64,000 nt of DNA from Caulobacteraceae bacterium (GCA_947441065.1 CANESI010000012.1:1-64000); one strand, 5' to 3'. Counted from the first letter of the stretch, positions 27,005 through 37,146 are shown. The notes: a model not told the origin generated them from the sequence alone. Program-made: numbers and translations.

Positions 27005-27129
27005 GGGACGAGACCGTTCCTGTTTGAAGTCCTTGCTGGCTATGGCTCAGACGGCCCGACGTCAAGACACCGATTAAAGCACAGCCCTGGCTGTTGGCTC
27101 AAATCACTGAGGCCTGTTATAGGAAGCCC

Positions 27130-27378
27130 ATGTCTGATCGTCTCTTTTTCATCAGTCTGGGCCTAGCGGCCGCAGCGCTGATCGCTTTTTCCCTTGTTTG
27201 GCCTCAGGGCCTCGGGGACCGTTCACCTGCGCCCTTTGGTCAGCCTCCAGCCCAGCGCACGCCCGCCATGCAGGCGGCGATGAAACGCGAGCGCGATCAT
27301 GCCAATCAACAGATGCAGGCCAGCGAAGCGGCCAAGTCTAAGGCCGTCGAGGCGGCACCATCGGAACAGCCCAAATGA
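27130..27378 (+). CDS. Small single-pass membrane protein, unknown function
   Basis: 82-residue protein from ATG 27130. One hydrophobic N-terminal helix (FFISLGLAAAALIAFSLVW, residues 5-23) is followed by a proline-rich then lysine/alanine-rich polar tail. I recognise no family. Its stop overlaps the kdsD start (ATGA, 27375-27378), so it is almost surely translated with kdsD and may be an envelope-related partner. Confidence 0.72.
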   Translation: MSDRLFFISLGLAAAALIAFSLVWPQGLGDRSPAPFGQPPAQRTPAMQAAMKRERDHANQQMQASEAAKSKAVEAAPSEQPK

Positions 27379-28331
27379 CCGCCTTTGATGCCATAGAAGT
27401 CGGACGGCGCGTCCTTGCCAGCGAAGCCCAGGCCCTAGGCCTCATGGCCGATGGGTTGGGCGAGGCCTTTGTCGCCGCCGTCGAGACCATCTTTACCGCC
27501 AAGGGCCGCGTGGTCCTGACCGGCGTGGGCAAGTCCGGCCATGTCGGGCGCAAGATCGCCGCGACGCTGGCCTCGACCGGAACACCGGCCATGTTCGTCC
27601 ATGCCAACGAGGCCAGCCATGGCGATCTGGGCATGATCGGCGTCGATGATGTGGTTCTGGCCCTGTCAAAATCGGGCGAGGTCAAGGAACTGACCGACGT
27701 CATTCACTATGCCAAGCGCTTTGGCGTGCCGCTATTGGCCATGACCGCCTCGGCAGCCAGCGCCTTAGGCAAGGCCGCTGATATTCTGTTGCTGCTGCCC
27801 GATGCGCCCGAAGCCACCGACGGGGTCAATGCCCCGACCACCTCGACCACCTTGCAGATCGCGCTTGGCGATGCGCTGGCCGTGGCGGTGTTAGAGCGCC
27901 GAGGCTTCACCGCCGATGATTTCCGCATCTATCATCCGGGCGGAAAGCTCGGCGCGATGCTGCGTACGGTCGCCGATATCATGCACGGCGCGGCGGACCT
28001 GCCTCTGGTCGGGCCGGAAATCGCTATGGCTCAAGCCCTTCTGGTCATGACGGAAAAGCGCTTTGGCTGCGTCGGGGTGCAAGATCAGACCGGACAGCTG
28101 AGCGGATTAATCACCGATGGTGACCTTCGCCGACACATGGACGGTCTGCTGGGCCTAACCGCCGAACAGGTGATGACCGCCAAGCCTCGTACCATAGGCC
28201 CAGACATGCTCGCCGCCGAGGCCCTGCGCCTCATGAACCAATGGCGCATTACGGTCCTGTTCGTGGTCCAGGCTGGCAAGCCGGTCGGCATCTTGCACAT
28301 CCACGACCTGCTCCGCGCGGGCGTGGTTTAG
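27375..28331 (+). CDS. kdsD: Arabinose-5-phosphate isomerase KdsD (KpsF/GutQ family)
   Basis: Converts ribulose-5-phosphate to arabinose-5-phosphate, the first committed precursor of Kdo. 318 residues: an SIS domain (VLTGVGKSGHVGRKIAATLA, NEASHGDLGMI, ALSKSGEVKEL) followed by two CBS domains from about residue 205 (DIMHGAADLPL, VMTAKPRTIGP, GILHIHDLLRAG). It overlaps the small membrane protein gene upstream by 4 bases. It supplies WaaA (8449-9732) with substrate. Confidence 0.95.
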   Translation: MTAFDAIEVGRRVLASEAQALGLMADGLGEAFVAAVETIFTAKGRVVLTGVGKSGHVGRKIAATLASTGTPAMFVHANEASHGDLGMIGVDDVVLALSKSGEVKELTDVIHYAKRFGVPLLAMTASAASALGKAADILLLLPDAPEATDGVNAPTTSTTLQIALGDALAVAVLERRGFTADDFRIYHPGGKLGAMLRTVADIMHGAADLPLVGPEIAMAQALLVMTEKRFGCVGVQDQTGQLSGLITDGDLRRHMDGLLGLTAEQVMTAKPRTIGPDMLAAEALRLMNQWRITVLFVVQAGKPVGILHIHDLLRAGVV

Positions 28332-28342
28332 GGGCGGCGTCC

Positions 28343-28385
28343 CCCTCACCCAACCCTCTCCCTGTGGGAGAGGGTTGGGTGAGGG
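28343..28385. repeat. Family A palindrome, minimal perfect copy
   Basis: Perfect 20-bp inverted repeat (CCCTCACCCAACCCTCTCCC and its inverse) with a 3-base TGT loop. It sits between convergent kdsD and glmM and could form a very stable hairpin in transcripts from either side. Confidence 0.9.
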
Positions 28386-28396
28386 CCTTGTTTCGC

Positions 28397-29752
28397 CTAA
28401 GCGACCGCCGCAGCCTTAACCGCAGCAACGATACTGTCCACCACCTTAGACACCAGCCGATCATCGTCGCCTTCGGCCATGACGCGGATCAGCGGCTCTG
28501 TGCCGGAGGCGCGGACCAGAACGCGGCCGTTCTTGCCAAGCTGGGCTTCACCGTCGGCGATGGCCTCCTTGACCAAGGCACTGTCCAGCGGCTTTCCCGC
28601 CGAGAAGCGGACATTCTTTAACCGTTGCGGCACCGGCTCAAACTGGCGGGCAAGGCTGCTCATCGGCTGCTGCGCCGAGACCAGCACCGCCAGCACCTGA
28701 AGGGCGGCGATCATGCCGTCGCCCGTGGTCGAGAAGTCAGACAGGATGACGTGGCCAGACTGCTCACCGCCGAGATTGAAGCCGCCGTCACGCATGCGGG
28801 CCATGACGCTGCGGTCCCCGACGGGCGTGCGCTCAAGCTTAAGGCCGCGCGCATCCATGAACCGCTCAAGGCCCAAGTTGGACATGACGGTCGCAACGAC
28901 GCCGCCGCCCTTGAGCCGGTCTTCCGACGCCCAAGCGTCCGCAATAATCGCCATGATCTGATCGCCATCGACGACATTGCCATGCTCATCACAAATCACC
29001 AGCCGGTCCGCATCGCCGTCGAGCGCAATGCCAATGTCGGCCCGGTAGTCCCGCACCGCCTTGGCCATGGCCCCAGGATGGGTCGAGCCGCAATCGGCAT
29101 TGATGTTCATGCCATCGGGCGAAACACCGACCGAAACCACCTCTGCGCCCAACTCATAGAGGGCCGTCGGAGCGACCTTATAGGCCGCACCATTAGCGCA
29201 ATCGATCACCACCCTCATGCCCGAAAGGCTGAGGTTACGGGGGAAGGTCGCCTTGATGATTTCCACATAGCGCGCCTGAGCATCGTCGATGCGCCTGACC
29301 CGGCCAAGACCGCGCGGCGCGGCAAGGCCCTCTTGCAGGCCCTCATCCATCAGGGCCTCGATCTGCAGTTCATGCGCGTCCGAAAGCTTGTAGCCGTCAG
29401 GGCCAAACAGCTTGATGCCATTGTCGGCAAAGTCATTGTGCGAGGCCGAGATCATCACGCCAATATCGGCGCGCATAGAGCGGGTCATCATGGCCACAGC
29501 AGGCGTCGGCAGCGGCCCAAACAGGCGCACATCCATGCCGACGCTGGTAAAGCCCGCCACCAGGGCCGGTTCGATCATATAGCCGGACAGGCGCGTATCC
29601 TTACCGATCACCACCAGATGACGCCGCTCCCCGCCGCGCTGGAACAGCTTGCCCGCCGCAAGTCCAACCCTAAGGGCGACTTCAGCGGTCATGGGATGGC
29701 GGTTGGCTTCACCGCGAATGCCGTCAGTTCCAAAATAGGCGCGCTTGGTCAT
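28397..29752 (-). CDS. glmM: Phosphoglucosamine mutase GlmM
   Basis: Converts glucosamine-6-phosphate to glucosamine-1-phosphate for UDP-GlcNAc synthesis. 451 residues. N-terminal [12 protein letters not shown], phosphoserine loop [17 protein letters not shown] near residue 100, metal loop ALDGDADRL near 243, sugar-binding GGEQSGHVI near 325 and C-terminal [12 protein letters not shown]. Divergent from glmS, the preceding enzyme in the pathway, with a 175-base shared upstream region. Confidence 0.96.
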   Translation of the reverse strand: MTKRAYFGTDGIRGEANRHPMTAEVALRVGLAAGKLFQRGGERRHLVVIGKDTRLSGYMIEPALVAGFTSVGMDVRLFGPLPTPAVAMMTRSMRADIGVMISASHNDFADNGIKLFGPDGYKLSDAHELQIEALMDEGLQEGLAAPRGLGRVRRIDDAQARYVEIIKATFPRNLSLSGMRVVIDCANGAAYKVAPTALYELGAEVVSVGVSPDGMNINADCGSTHPGAMAKAVRDYRADIGIALDGDADRLVICDEHGNVVDGDQIMAIIADAWASEDRLKGGGVVATVMSNLGLERFMDARGLKLERTPVGDRSVMARMRDGGFNLGGEQSGHVILSDFSTTGDGMIAALQVLAVLVSAQQPMSSLARQFEPVPQRLKNVRFSAGKPLDSALVKEAIADGEAQLGKNGRVLVRASGTEPLIRVMAEGDDDRLVSKVVDSIVAAVKAAAVA

Positions 29753-29927
29753 GGAGACGAAAAATCCGAGAAATGATCAGAAATGAGGATTTACCCGCCA
29801 AACCCTCAACGAGTGCTAAATCCGCAGCGGCCCACCGGGGCTGAACCATTGTAACCTATAATCATGTCCAAGGTAAATTTAGCGCGAAGTGATTCGCAGC
29901 GCCTCGGACCGGAGCGGCAGACCTAAG

Positions 29928-31745
29928 ATGTGCGGAATCATTGGCATTGTCGGTAAGCAGCCCGTCACCGAACGGCTGATGGATAGTCTCAAGCGCCTCG
30001 AATATCGCGGCTATGACTCCGCCGGGGTGGCCACGATTGAGGGCGGCAAGATTGAGCGCAGGCGGGCTCAAGGTAAGATCCGCGCCCTCGAAGATCGCCT
30101 GCTGAATGAGCCTCTGAGCGGCACAATCGGCATCGGCCACACCCGCTGGGCCACCCATGGCGCGCCCAGTGAGCGCAATGCACACCCCCATTCCAGCGGC
30201 CGGGTCACCTTGGTTCATAATGGGATCATCGAGAACTTTGCCGAACTGAAGGGCGAATTGACCGGTCAAGGCCACAGCTTCGAGAGCGACACCGACACCG
30301 AAGTCATCGCCCACCTGATCGATCGTCAGCTTAGCCGTGGCGATAGCCCAGTCACCGCACTGAAGAACACGCTGGACCAGATCACCGGGGCCTTCGCCCT
30401 CGCGGTCCTGATCGCAGGCGAAGACAATATGATTATGGGCGCTCGGAGAGGCAGTCCGCTCGTGGTCGGCTATGGCGTGGGCGAGATGTTCATAGGCTCT
30501 GACGCCCTCGCTGTCGGTCCCTTTACCAACCGCATCGCCTATCTGGATGAGGGCGATTTCGTGGTTATCGACCATGACCGGGCCCAGATCTTCGATGCAA
30601 CTGGCATGGCCGTCGACCGCCCGATCAAGATTGTTTCCGCCGCCGCAGCCCTAGTCGAAAAGGGCAACTATCGCCACTTCATGGAAAAGGAAATCCATGA
30701 ACAGCCCGAAAGCTGCCAGCGCACCTTGGGGGCCTATACCGACGCCCTGACCAGCCGCACCATTCCCACGCCCGGCCTCGATTTTGCCAGTGTCGAGCGC
30801 ATTCAGATCGTGGCCTGCGGTTCCGCCACCTATGCGGCCCAGATCGCGCGCTATCTGTTTGAGCGATTGGCGGGCCTGCCGACCGATGTCGAGATCGCCT
30901 CTGAGTTTCGCTATCGCGACCCGGCCCTCCTGACCACGACCCTGGCTGTGGCCGTGTCGCAATCGGGGGAAACCGCTGACACGCTCGCGGCTCTGCGCTG
31001 GTGTAAGGCCGCCGGTCTGCGCACCGCCGCGCTGGTCAATTCCCATGAATCGACCATGGCCAGAGAGGCCGACTTCCTCTGGCCGACCCATGCGGGCCCA
31101 GAAATTGGCGTTGCCTCGACCAAGGCCTTTACGGCCCAGATCACCGCCCTCACGGCGCTGGCCGTCACCGCCGCCGTGCAACGCGGCCGCATCGATGCCA
31201 GCCAAGAGGCCAAGCTGGTCAAGATCTTGCTCGAGGCCCCGCGCCTCATCGCGGCGTCCCTCAAGACCGAAGAGGCCGTTCGCGCCCTCGCCATCGACAC
31301 GGCCAAGGCCAGAGATGTCCTCTATCTGGGTCGCGGCCCCATGTATCCTCTGGCCATGGAGGGTGCGCTAAAGCTCAAGGAAATCAGCTATATCCATGCA
31401 GAGGGCTATGCGGCTGGCGAGTTGAAACACGGACCAATCGCCTTGGTGGATGAGGCCACACCCGTCATCATCATCGCCCCGCACGACAGCTTCTTCGAAA
31501 AGACCGCCTCCAACATGTCCGAGGTCATAGCGCGCGGGGGACGGGTCATCCTGTTCACCGACCAAGAAGGCGCAGCCCACGCGCCCGCCGGGGTCCGTGT
31601 CGTGATTGCACCCAGCAGCGATCCCTTGATCACGCCTCTGGTCATGTCCGCACCGATCCAGATGCTGGCCTACTATGTTGCGGTCCAGAAGGGTGCCGAT
31701 GTCGATCAGCCGCGCAATCTGGCCAAATCGGTTACGGTGGAATAA
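29928..31745 (+). CDS. glmS: Glutamine-fructose-6-phosphate aminotransferase GlmS
   Basis: Makes glucosamine-6-phosphate from fructose-6-phosphate and glutamine. The start is ATG 29928, because the mature enzyme needs Cys2 as the N-terminal nucleophile (MCGIIGIVG). 605 residues: class II glutaminase domain (RGYDSAGVA, GHTRWATHG, HNGIIENF), then two SIS domains (ACGSATYAAQIARY, VSQSGETADTLAALR) and C-terminal NLAKSVTVE. No riboswitch or ribozyme leader is evident in the 175-base gap to glmM. Confidence 0.97.
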   Translation: MCGIIGIVGKQPVTERLMDSLKRLEYRGYDSAGVATIEGGKIERRRAQGKIRALEDRLLNEPLSGTIGIGHTRWATHGAPSERNAHPHSSGRVTLVHNGIIENFAELKGELTGQGHSFESDTDTEVIAHLIDRQLSRGDSPVTALKNTLDQITGAFALAVLIAGEDNMIMGARRGSPLVVGYGVGEMFIGSDALAVGPFTNRIAYLDEGDFVVIDHDRAQIFDATGMAVDRPIKIVSAAAALVEKGNYRHFMEKEIHEQPESCQRTLGAYTDALTSRTIPTPGLDFASVERIQIVACGSATYAAQIARYLFERLAGLPTDVEIASEFRYRDPALLTTTLAVAVSQSGETADTLAALRWCKAAGLRTAALVNSHESTMAREADFLWPTHAGPEIGVASTKAFTAQITALTALAVTAAVQRGRIDASQEAKLVKILLEAPRLIAASLKTEEAVRALAIDTAKARDVLYLGRGPMYPLAMEGALKLKEISYIHAEGYAAGELKHGPIALVDEATPVIIIAPHDSFFEKTASNMSEVIARGGRVILFTDQEGAAHAPAGVRVVIAPSSDPLITPLVMSAPIQMLAYYVAVQKGADVDQPRNLAKSVTVE

Positions 31746-31829
31746 AGGCTAAGGGGTCTTTGGTCTGTTTGACTGAGGACAAGACGCCTAACGGGTCAGA
31801 TCATGGTCCCGGATCGATAGGGAGAGCCT

Positions 31830-32699
31830 ATGAAACCCGTTCGCAAAGCCGTTCTGCCCGTGGCCGGTCTTGGAACACGCGTCCTTCCGGGCACCAAGGT
31901 GACCCCTAAGGAACTGCTCAACGTCGTTGATCGGCCGATCCTGTCCTACATCATCGCCGAAGGTCGCGCCGCCGGGATCGAGCATTTCGTCTTTGTCACC
32001 GGCCGCTCAAAGGGCGCGATTGAAGACTATTTCGACCATCAGGTGGAACTGGAGGCCCAGCTTCAGGCCAAGGGCAAGCTCGACATTCTGGCAGAGCTGC
32101 TCGGGGAACTGCCCAAACCCGGTGAGATGAGCTTTGTGCGTCAGATGGCCCCGCTGGGTCTAGGCCACGCCGTCTGGTGTGCCCGCGACATTATCGGTGA
32201 CGAGCCCTTTGCGGTGATGCTGCCCGATATGGTCATGAGCGCGGCCAAGGCACCTCTGGCTCAAGCCATTGAGGCCTTCAATCAAAAGGGCGGCAATATT
32301 GTCGTGGTCGAGCCCTGCCCAGAGGGGCAAGCCCACCAATATGGCATTGTCGCGCTGGATAATCCTTCCGGCCGCCTAAACCGCATGACCGGCATGGTCG
32401 AAAAGCCCGCCAAGGGCACCGAGCCCTCCAACCTGTTCATTTCAGGCCGATATATCCTGCAGCCCGAGATCTTTGGCCTGCTGGCCGAACAGGGCAAGGG
32501 CGCGGGCGGCGAGATCCAACTGACCGATTCCATGCTGACCCTGCTCAAGAGCCAAGATTTCCACGCCTTAGAGTATGAGGGCATGACCTATGATTGCGGC
32601 GACAAGCTCGGCCTCCTGCGCGCCAACATCGCCATGGCCCTCGCCCGGCCAGAGATGGAAGCCGATGTGCGGGCCATGATGCGCCAGCTTTTGGGTTAG
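31830..32699 (+). CDS. galU: UTP-glucose-1-phosphate uridylyltransferase GalU
   Basis: Makes UDP-glucose for LPS core, polysaccharide and glycolipid synthesis. 289 residues with the nucleotidyltransferase motif LPVAGLGTRVLPGTKVTPKE at 10-29, VDRPILSYI and the sugar-binding GMVEKPAKG. GGGAG lies 5 bases before the ATG. It follows glmS after 84 bases on the same strand. Confidence 0.95.
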   Translation: MKPVRKAVLPVAGLGTRVLPGTKVTPKELLNVVDRPILSYIIAEGRAAGIEHFVFVTGRSKGAIEDYFDHQVELEAQLQAKGKLDILAELLGELPKPGEMSFVRQMAPLGLGHAVWCARDIIGDEPFAVMLPDMVMSAAKAPLAQAIEAFNQKGGNIVVVEPCPEGQAHQYGIVALDNPSGRLNRMTGMVEKPAKGTEPSNLFISGRYILQPEIFGLLAEQGKGAGGEIQLTDSMLTLLKSQDFHALEYEGMTYDCGDKLGLLRANIAMALARPEMEADVRAMMRQLLG

Positions 32700-33137
32700 G
32701 TAACCGAGGGCTCTTTTGGGGCGTCTTCCTCGTGCTTCGACAGGCTCAGCATGAGGAAGAGTGAGCGAATTTTTCCGCGTCAATTCCGGTCAGTGTCAGC
32801 CTCCTGGGTTGCTTCGCTGCGCTCGCAATGACGCGGGTAAAACAAAGCCCTTTCCCCCCTTGAGGGGGAGAGGGTTGGGAGTGGGGGGGCGCTTCCATGC
32901 GGCGTGAACGGGTCTGGGTCCCCGCCTTCGCGGGGAAAACGGAAGGAAGAAAACAAGGCCCCCTTTGATGCTACGCATCGCTTCCCCCAGAGGGGGAAGA
33001 TCACCCATCCGTAAATCTTCCCCCTCTGGGGGAAGTACCGGCAAAGCCGGGGTAGGGGGTTACTTGTTCTCTAGAAAAACACAGTGACCTCCCCCGCCAT
33101 CCTGCTATCCCTTAGGCAAGGATCAGGGGAAAGCAGG
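32700..33137. repeat. Intergenic mosaic of family A-like, B and C repeats
   Basis: 438 bases with no credible gene. In order: a segment CGTGCTTCGACAGGCTCAGC near 32732; TTGCTTCGCTGCGCTCGCAA near 32811; a degenerate family A element near 32850-32890; an inverted family C hairpin near 32915-32940 (CCCCGCCTTCGCGGGG); and a full family B palindrome at 32963-33060. The same unit types recur at 7096, 14236, 37759, 39184, 40720 and 51200. The last 50 bases hold the AGGGGAAA ribosome site of the next gene. Confidence 0.8.
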
Positions 33138-34001
33138 ATGGCGTCGGAACTGTTCATCTATGGCTTTGGGTTCAGCGGCGAGGCCTTGGCGCGGCGGATG
33201 GACCAGCGAGGCTGGAGCCTGTCAGCCACCGCGCGCACCCCGGAAAAGGCAAAGGTCCTGAGCGATCAGGGCATCACCCCTGTCGATCCCGACGACCGGA
33301 CGGCCATGGTCGCCGCCATGGGCCGAGCGCGCGCGGTTCTGATCACCGCACCGCCGGGACCGGAGGGCTGCCCTGCCCTGCAACAGATCGTCCCAGCCTT
33401 GGCCCAGTCCGGCGCCTTTCCAGACTGGATCGGCTATCTTTCGACCACCGGCGTCTATGGCGACCTAAAAGGGCGTTGGGCGTTCGAGGTCTCTGCGCTG
33501 CGAGCCAGCTCGATGGAAGGCGCGCGGCGGGTTGGGGCAGAACAGGACTGGCGACAGGTCGGACAGGGGATGGGCCTAAGCGTCACCGTCTTTCGCCTGC
33601 CCGGGATCTACGGCCCCGGCCGCTCGGCCTTTGATCGGTTAAGGGCGGGCAACGCCTCGCGCGTGATCAAGCCCGGGCAAGTCTTTTCGCGCGTCCATGT
33701 CGAGGACATAGCCAGCGGTCTTGAAGCCTCCATCGACCGGCCCCGCGCGGGCGGCATCTATAACCTGTGTGATGATGAGCCTGCGCCGCCGCAAGACGTG
33801 ATTACCTACGCCGCGACCCTTGCGGGCCTGCCCCTACCGCCTGAAGTGTCGGTCGACAGCCTGCGTCCCATCGCCCAGCGCTTCTATGCAGAGAACAAAC
33901 GCGTCTCCAACGCCTTGGCCAAGCAGGAACTGGGCTGGAAACCGGCCTATCGGACCTATCGCGAGGGCCTAAACGCCATCTGGGCCGACGAAAACGCTTA
34001 A
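33138..34001 (+). CDS. NAD(P)-dependent epimerase/SDR-type protein (YeeZ-like)
   Basis: 287-residue Rossmann-fold protein from ATG 33138 (AGGGGAAA 8 bases upstream). The N-terminal motif FIYGFGFSGEALARRM is a degenerate GXXGXXG, as in YeeZ-type proteins. YLSTTGVYGD takes the place of the catalytic Ser/Tyr region, FRLPGIYGPGRSAFDRLRAG follows and HVEDIASGLEAS is near residue 195. Substrate is unknown. The stop overlaps the stop of the convergent hydrolase by 4 bases. Confidence 0.85.
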   Translation: MASELFIYGFGFSGEALARRMDQRGWSLSATARTPEKAKVLSDQGITPVDPDDRTAMVAAMGRARAVLITAPPGPEGCPALQQIVPALAQSGAFPDWIGYLSTTGVYGDLKGRWAFEVSALRASSMEGARRVGAEQDWRQVGQGMGLSVTVFRLPGIYGPGRSAFDRLRAGNASRVIKPGQVFSRVHVEDIASGLEASIDRPRAGGIYNLCDDEPAPPQDVITYAATLAGLPLPPEVSVDSLRPIAQRFYAENKRVSNALAKQELGWKPAYRTYREGLNAIWADENA

Positions 34002-34753
34002 AGACGCCCCATCAGATCTTTAGTCAGGGCCAAGAGCTGCTCTAGGTCTTCAAGCCGCGACAGACGATGGTCACCGTCCTTGATCAGGTTGAAGCTGACA
34101 TCCGGGCTCTGGAGCGCGTTGCTCAAGGCCATGGCATGGGCCCAAGGCACATCGGGATCTTGCCCCCCTTGCAACACCCGCACGGGACAGCGGATCTCGA
34201 CCGGCCCGGGCATGATCGACCACTGGACGCCATCAGCCAGCAGGGTCGCGGTCAGGGGATAGGGCGCCTCGCCATAGTCCGAAGGCTGCATATAGAGCCC
34301 TTCGCTCAGCAGGGCCTCTTTGGCCTCTGGGCTGAGATTGGGCAGCATCAGGCGGTGAGTGAAATCAGCGGCGGGCGCAATCAAGACCATTCCGGCCACG
34401 CGCTCTGGCCTTGCCAAGGCTGCCAAGCAGGCCAGCCAGCCGCCCATGGACGATCCGACCAGCACCACCGGTCCAGAGGTCATCTCGTCGATCACGGCCA
34501 GAGCATCTGCCCGCCAGCGCGTGATGGTCGCGTCCTGAAAGTCCCCCGTGGACAGACCGTGAGCGAAATAGTCGAACCTGAGAAAGTCGCGCCCGGTCGC
34601 CTGCGCCCAACCGGACAGGGCCTGCGCCTTGGTGCCGGTCATGTCCGAGCGAAAGCCGCCCAGCCAGATGATCGTTGGCCCGTCGCCATCGATGCGCCGC
34701 CAAGCCAGATAGCCGCCATCTTCGCGATCCAGACGCCCTACCTTTTCTGCCAT
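33998..34753 (-). CDS. Alpha/beta hydrolase
   Basis: 251-residue hydrolase. IIWLGGFRSDMTGTKA is followed by FDYFAHGLSTGDF and the nucleophile elbow VGSSMGGWLA near residue 102. LQGGQDPDVPW and DGDHRLSR supply the likely acid and histidine. Similar proteins are annotated as palmitoyl-thioesterase or carboxylesterase types; the substrate is not known. Confidence 0.88.
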   Translation of the reverse strand: MAEKVGRLDREDGGYLAWRRIDGDGPTIIWLGGFRSDMTGTKAQALSGWAQATGRDFLRFDYFAHGLSTGDFQDATITRWRADALAVIDEMTSGPVVLVGSSMGGWLACLAALARPERVAGMVLIAPAADFTHRLMLPNLSPEAKEALLSEGLYMQPSDYGEAPYPLTATLLADGVQWSIMPGPVEIRCPVRVLQGGQDPDVPWAHAMALSNALQSPDVSFNLIKDGDHRLSRLEDLEQLLALTKDLMGRL

Positions 34754-34829
34754 GGCGCCAAGTCCTTTCCTTAGGTAATGATCGGTTTCTCTTTGACCCG
34801 CCGACCGTCCCGAATCACTGAGGTAAAAA

Positions 34830-36032
34830 GTGGGGCAGACTCAAGGGTCAAGTCCAAGGATTACCACCCTGTCGCTACCCGCACACTTCACCTTGCTGCA
34901 AGTCATTCCGGAACTGGAGACCGGTGGGGCGGAGCAGACAGCGCTGGATGTCTCGGCGGCGGTCGTGCGCGTCGGGGGCCGCTCAATAGTCGCGAGCCGA
35001 GGCGGCCGGATGAACGCCCGACTGGCCGAGGCTGGCGGCCAGCTTCTGACGATGGATTTGAAGACCAAGAACCCGATCAAGATCATCGCCAACGGCTTGG
35101 CCCTGGCGAGACTGATCAAGCGCGAGCAGGTCAGCCTGATCCACGCTCGGTCTCGCGCTCCCGCCGTCAGTGCGCTGATCGCAGCGAAGCTGGCCAAGGT
35201 GCCGTTCTTAGCGACCTATCATGGGGTCTATAATGCGCGCTCGGGCCTCAAGCGGTTCTATAATTCGATCATGACGCGGGGCGCACTGACCATCGCCAAT
35301 TCCGACTATACCCGCGCCCACGTCATTGCCGAGCATGGCGTGGCACCGGAGAAGGTCATTGCCATACCGCGCGGGGTCGATCTGACGCGGTTTGATCCAG
35401 AGCTCGTCTCCGCCGAACGCGTCGCAGCCCAGCGCGCCAAATGGGGCATAGAGGCAGGCGATAAGCGCCTTGTGCTGTTATTGGCCGGACGCCTCACCCG
35501 CTGGAAGGGCCAGCGGCTGCTGATCGACGCCTTGGCCGCGCTCAAGTCTGCGGGACAGGGCGAGGTGATCTTGATCTTGGCCGGTGATGCTCAGGGCCGC
35601 GATGGCTACCGCGATGAGTTGATCGCGGCGGCCAAGGCGGCTGGCCTAGAGGAAGCCGTCCGTCTAGTCGGCCATTGCGATGACATGCCCGCCGCCTATC
35701 TGGCCTGCGACGCCGCCGCCGCCCCCTCGCTCGAGCCCGAAGCCTTTGGCCGCACAGCCGTCGAGCCTCAGATCATGGGCCGGCCCGTTCTGGCCTCTGA
35801 TCACGGGGCTTTCCGCGAAACGGTCATTGAGGGCGAGACCGGCCTGTTGCTCGCTCCCGCAGACGTCACGGCGTGGCAGGCTGGCCTGGCTAAGCTGTTG
35901 GCGCTCAGCTCCAAGGACCGGGCCAAGATGGGCGCTGCAGGCCGTGAGCGAGCCGAGCGGCTGTTTGGCGTCGAGGCTATGACGGCAGCGACGCTGGCGG
36001 TCTATGGGCGGCTGGTGGGGAGCGCGGCATGA
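34830..36032 (+). CDS. Glycosyltransferase family 4 (probable LPS core/polysaccharide)
   Basis: 400-residue GT-B enzyme. The start is GTG 34830 with GAGG 6 bases upstream. The N-terminal domain has LQVIPELETGGAEQTALDV and HARSRAPAVSALIAAKL. The C-terminal GT4 domain has LLAGRLTRWKGQRLLIDAL near residue 215 and the EX7E segment PSLEPEAFGRTAVEPQIMG near 300. Its stop overlaps the start of the GT9 gene (ATGA), so the two act in one operon, probably on LPS core. Confidence 0.9.
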   Translation: MGQTQGSSPRITTLSLPAHFTLLQVIPELETGGAEQTALDVSAAVVRVGGRSIVASRGGRMNARLAEAGGQLLTMDLKTKNPIKIIANGLALARLIKREQVSLIHARSRAPAVSALIAAKLAKVPFLATYHGVYNARSGLKRFYNSIMTRGALTIANSDYTRAHVIAEHGVAPEKVIAIPRGVDLTRFDPELVSAERVAAQRAKWGIEAGDKRLVLLLAGRLTRWKGQRLLIDALAALKSAGQGEVILILAGDAQGRDGYRDELIAAAKAAGLEEAVRLVGHCDDMPAAYLACDAAAAPSLEPEAFGRTAVEPQIMGRPVLASDHGAFRETVIEGETGLLLAPADVTAWQAGLAKLLALSSKDRAKMGAAGRERAERLFGVEAMTAATLAVYGRLVGSAA

Positions 36033-36991
36033 AACCGATCTTGATCATCAAGCTTGGGGCGCTCGGCGATTTCGTGCTGGCTCTGGCGGCAATGAAGCGC
36101 ATTCGCCTCGCCCACCCTGAGGCCAAGATCACCCTTCTGACCACCCCGCCCTATCAGGCCCTCGCCAAGGCCAGCGGTCTGGTCGACATCATCGAGACCG
36201 ACGGCCGACCCAAGGGCTGGCGCGAGACGCTGGCGCTGATCCGTCGCCTGAGGCGAGAGGGCTATGGCCGGGTCTATGATCTGCAGACCTCATCGCGTTC
36301 GAGCCGCTATTTCTACGGCCTTCTGCCCTTTGCGCCGCAATGGTCGGGGATTGCCAAGTTCTGCGCCCTGCCCCACCGCAATCCTCAGCGCGACACCATG
36401 CACACGCTGGAGCGGCAGGCCGATCAGCTGCGCGATGCGGGCATCTGGCCCGATGCGCCGGTCACGCCGGGATCTGCGCCTGCGCCAGACCTATCTTTTG
36501 CCGCCCAAACGCCCGTGCCCCTGCCTAAGGATCTGAACAGACCTCTGGCGCTGCTGGTGCCCGGGGCCTCGCCCCACCGACCCGAAAAGCGCTGGCCGGT
36601 GACGCAGTTTGCCCTGCTAGCCCAAAGCCTAATCGCAGAGGGTATGGACGTTGCCGTGCTCGGCAGCGCCTTGGAAGAGAACGACGCGGCCCGCATTCGT
36701 CAAATCGCGCCGCAGGTTTTGGACCTGACCGGCAAGACCAGCTTCCTGCAGATCGCGGCGCTGGGCACCCAGGCGGCGCTTGCAGTCGGCAATGACACAG
36801 GCCCCCTGCACATGTTGGCCGCCGCAGGAGCCCCGACAGTGGCGCTCTTTTCCGCCGCCTCTGAACCTGCACAATGTGCGCCGCGCGGCCATGTCACGAT
36901 CCTTCAGTGCCCGGATCTCAAAGATTTGGCGCTGGAGCCGGTTTTGCGCGCCGCTCTGGCCTATCCCTCCGTCCCAAGGGCCCAGAAGTGA
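36029..36991 (+). CDS. Glycosyltransferase family 9 (heptosyltransferase-like)
   Basis: 320-residue GT9 enzyme. It begins ILIIKLGALGDFVLALAAM as heptosyltransferases do. YDLQTSSRSSRYFY, LVPGASPHRPEKRWP and the nucleotide-sugar site VGNDTGPLHMLAAAGAPTVA near residue 252 are typical of WaaC/WaaF. Translationally coupled to the GT4 gene. Whether the donor is ADP-heptose or another sugar is not shown. Confidence 0.9.
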   Translation: MKPILIIKLGALGDFVLALAAMKRIRLAHPEAKITLLTTPPYQALAKASGLVDIIETDGRPKGWRETLALIRRLRREGYGRVYDLQTSSRSSRYFYGLLPFAPQWSGIAKFCALPHRNPQRDTMHTLERQADQLRDAGIWPDAPVTPGSAPAPDLSFAAQTPVPLPKDLNRPLALLVPGASPHRPEKRWPVTQFALLAQSLIAEGMDVAVLGSALEENDAARIRQIAPQVLDLTGKTSFLQIAALGTQAALAVGNDTGPLHMLAAAGAPTVALFSAASEPAQCAPRGHVTILQCPDLKDLALEPVLRAALAYPSVPRAQK

Positions 36992-37146
36992 CACCTTCTG
37001 GTCGCAGTCGACGCTTAATCGAACGCTAAACCGCAGCGGAGCTTGATCGCAAGGCAAGGCTTCGTCATATATCTTTTCGCTCGGACATTTATCGGTTCTG
37101 CCGTTAAGTAGACCCTGCACCCATAAACAGGTCAGGAGACCCGCCT

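Noticed and set aside
29753-29927. glmS-type ribozyme or riboswitch in the glmM/glmS gap
   Set aside because: The glmS ribozyme is a Firmicutes element and the 175-base gap shows no matching core.
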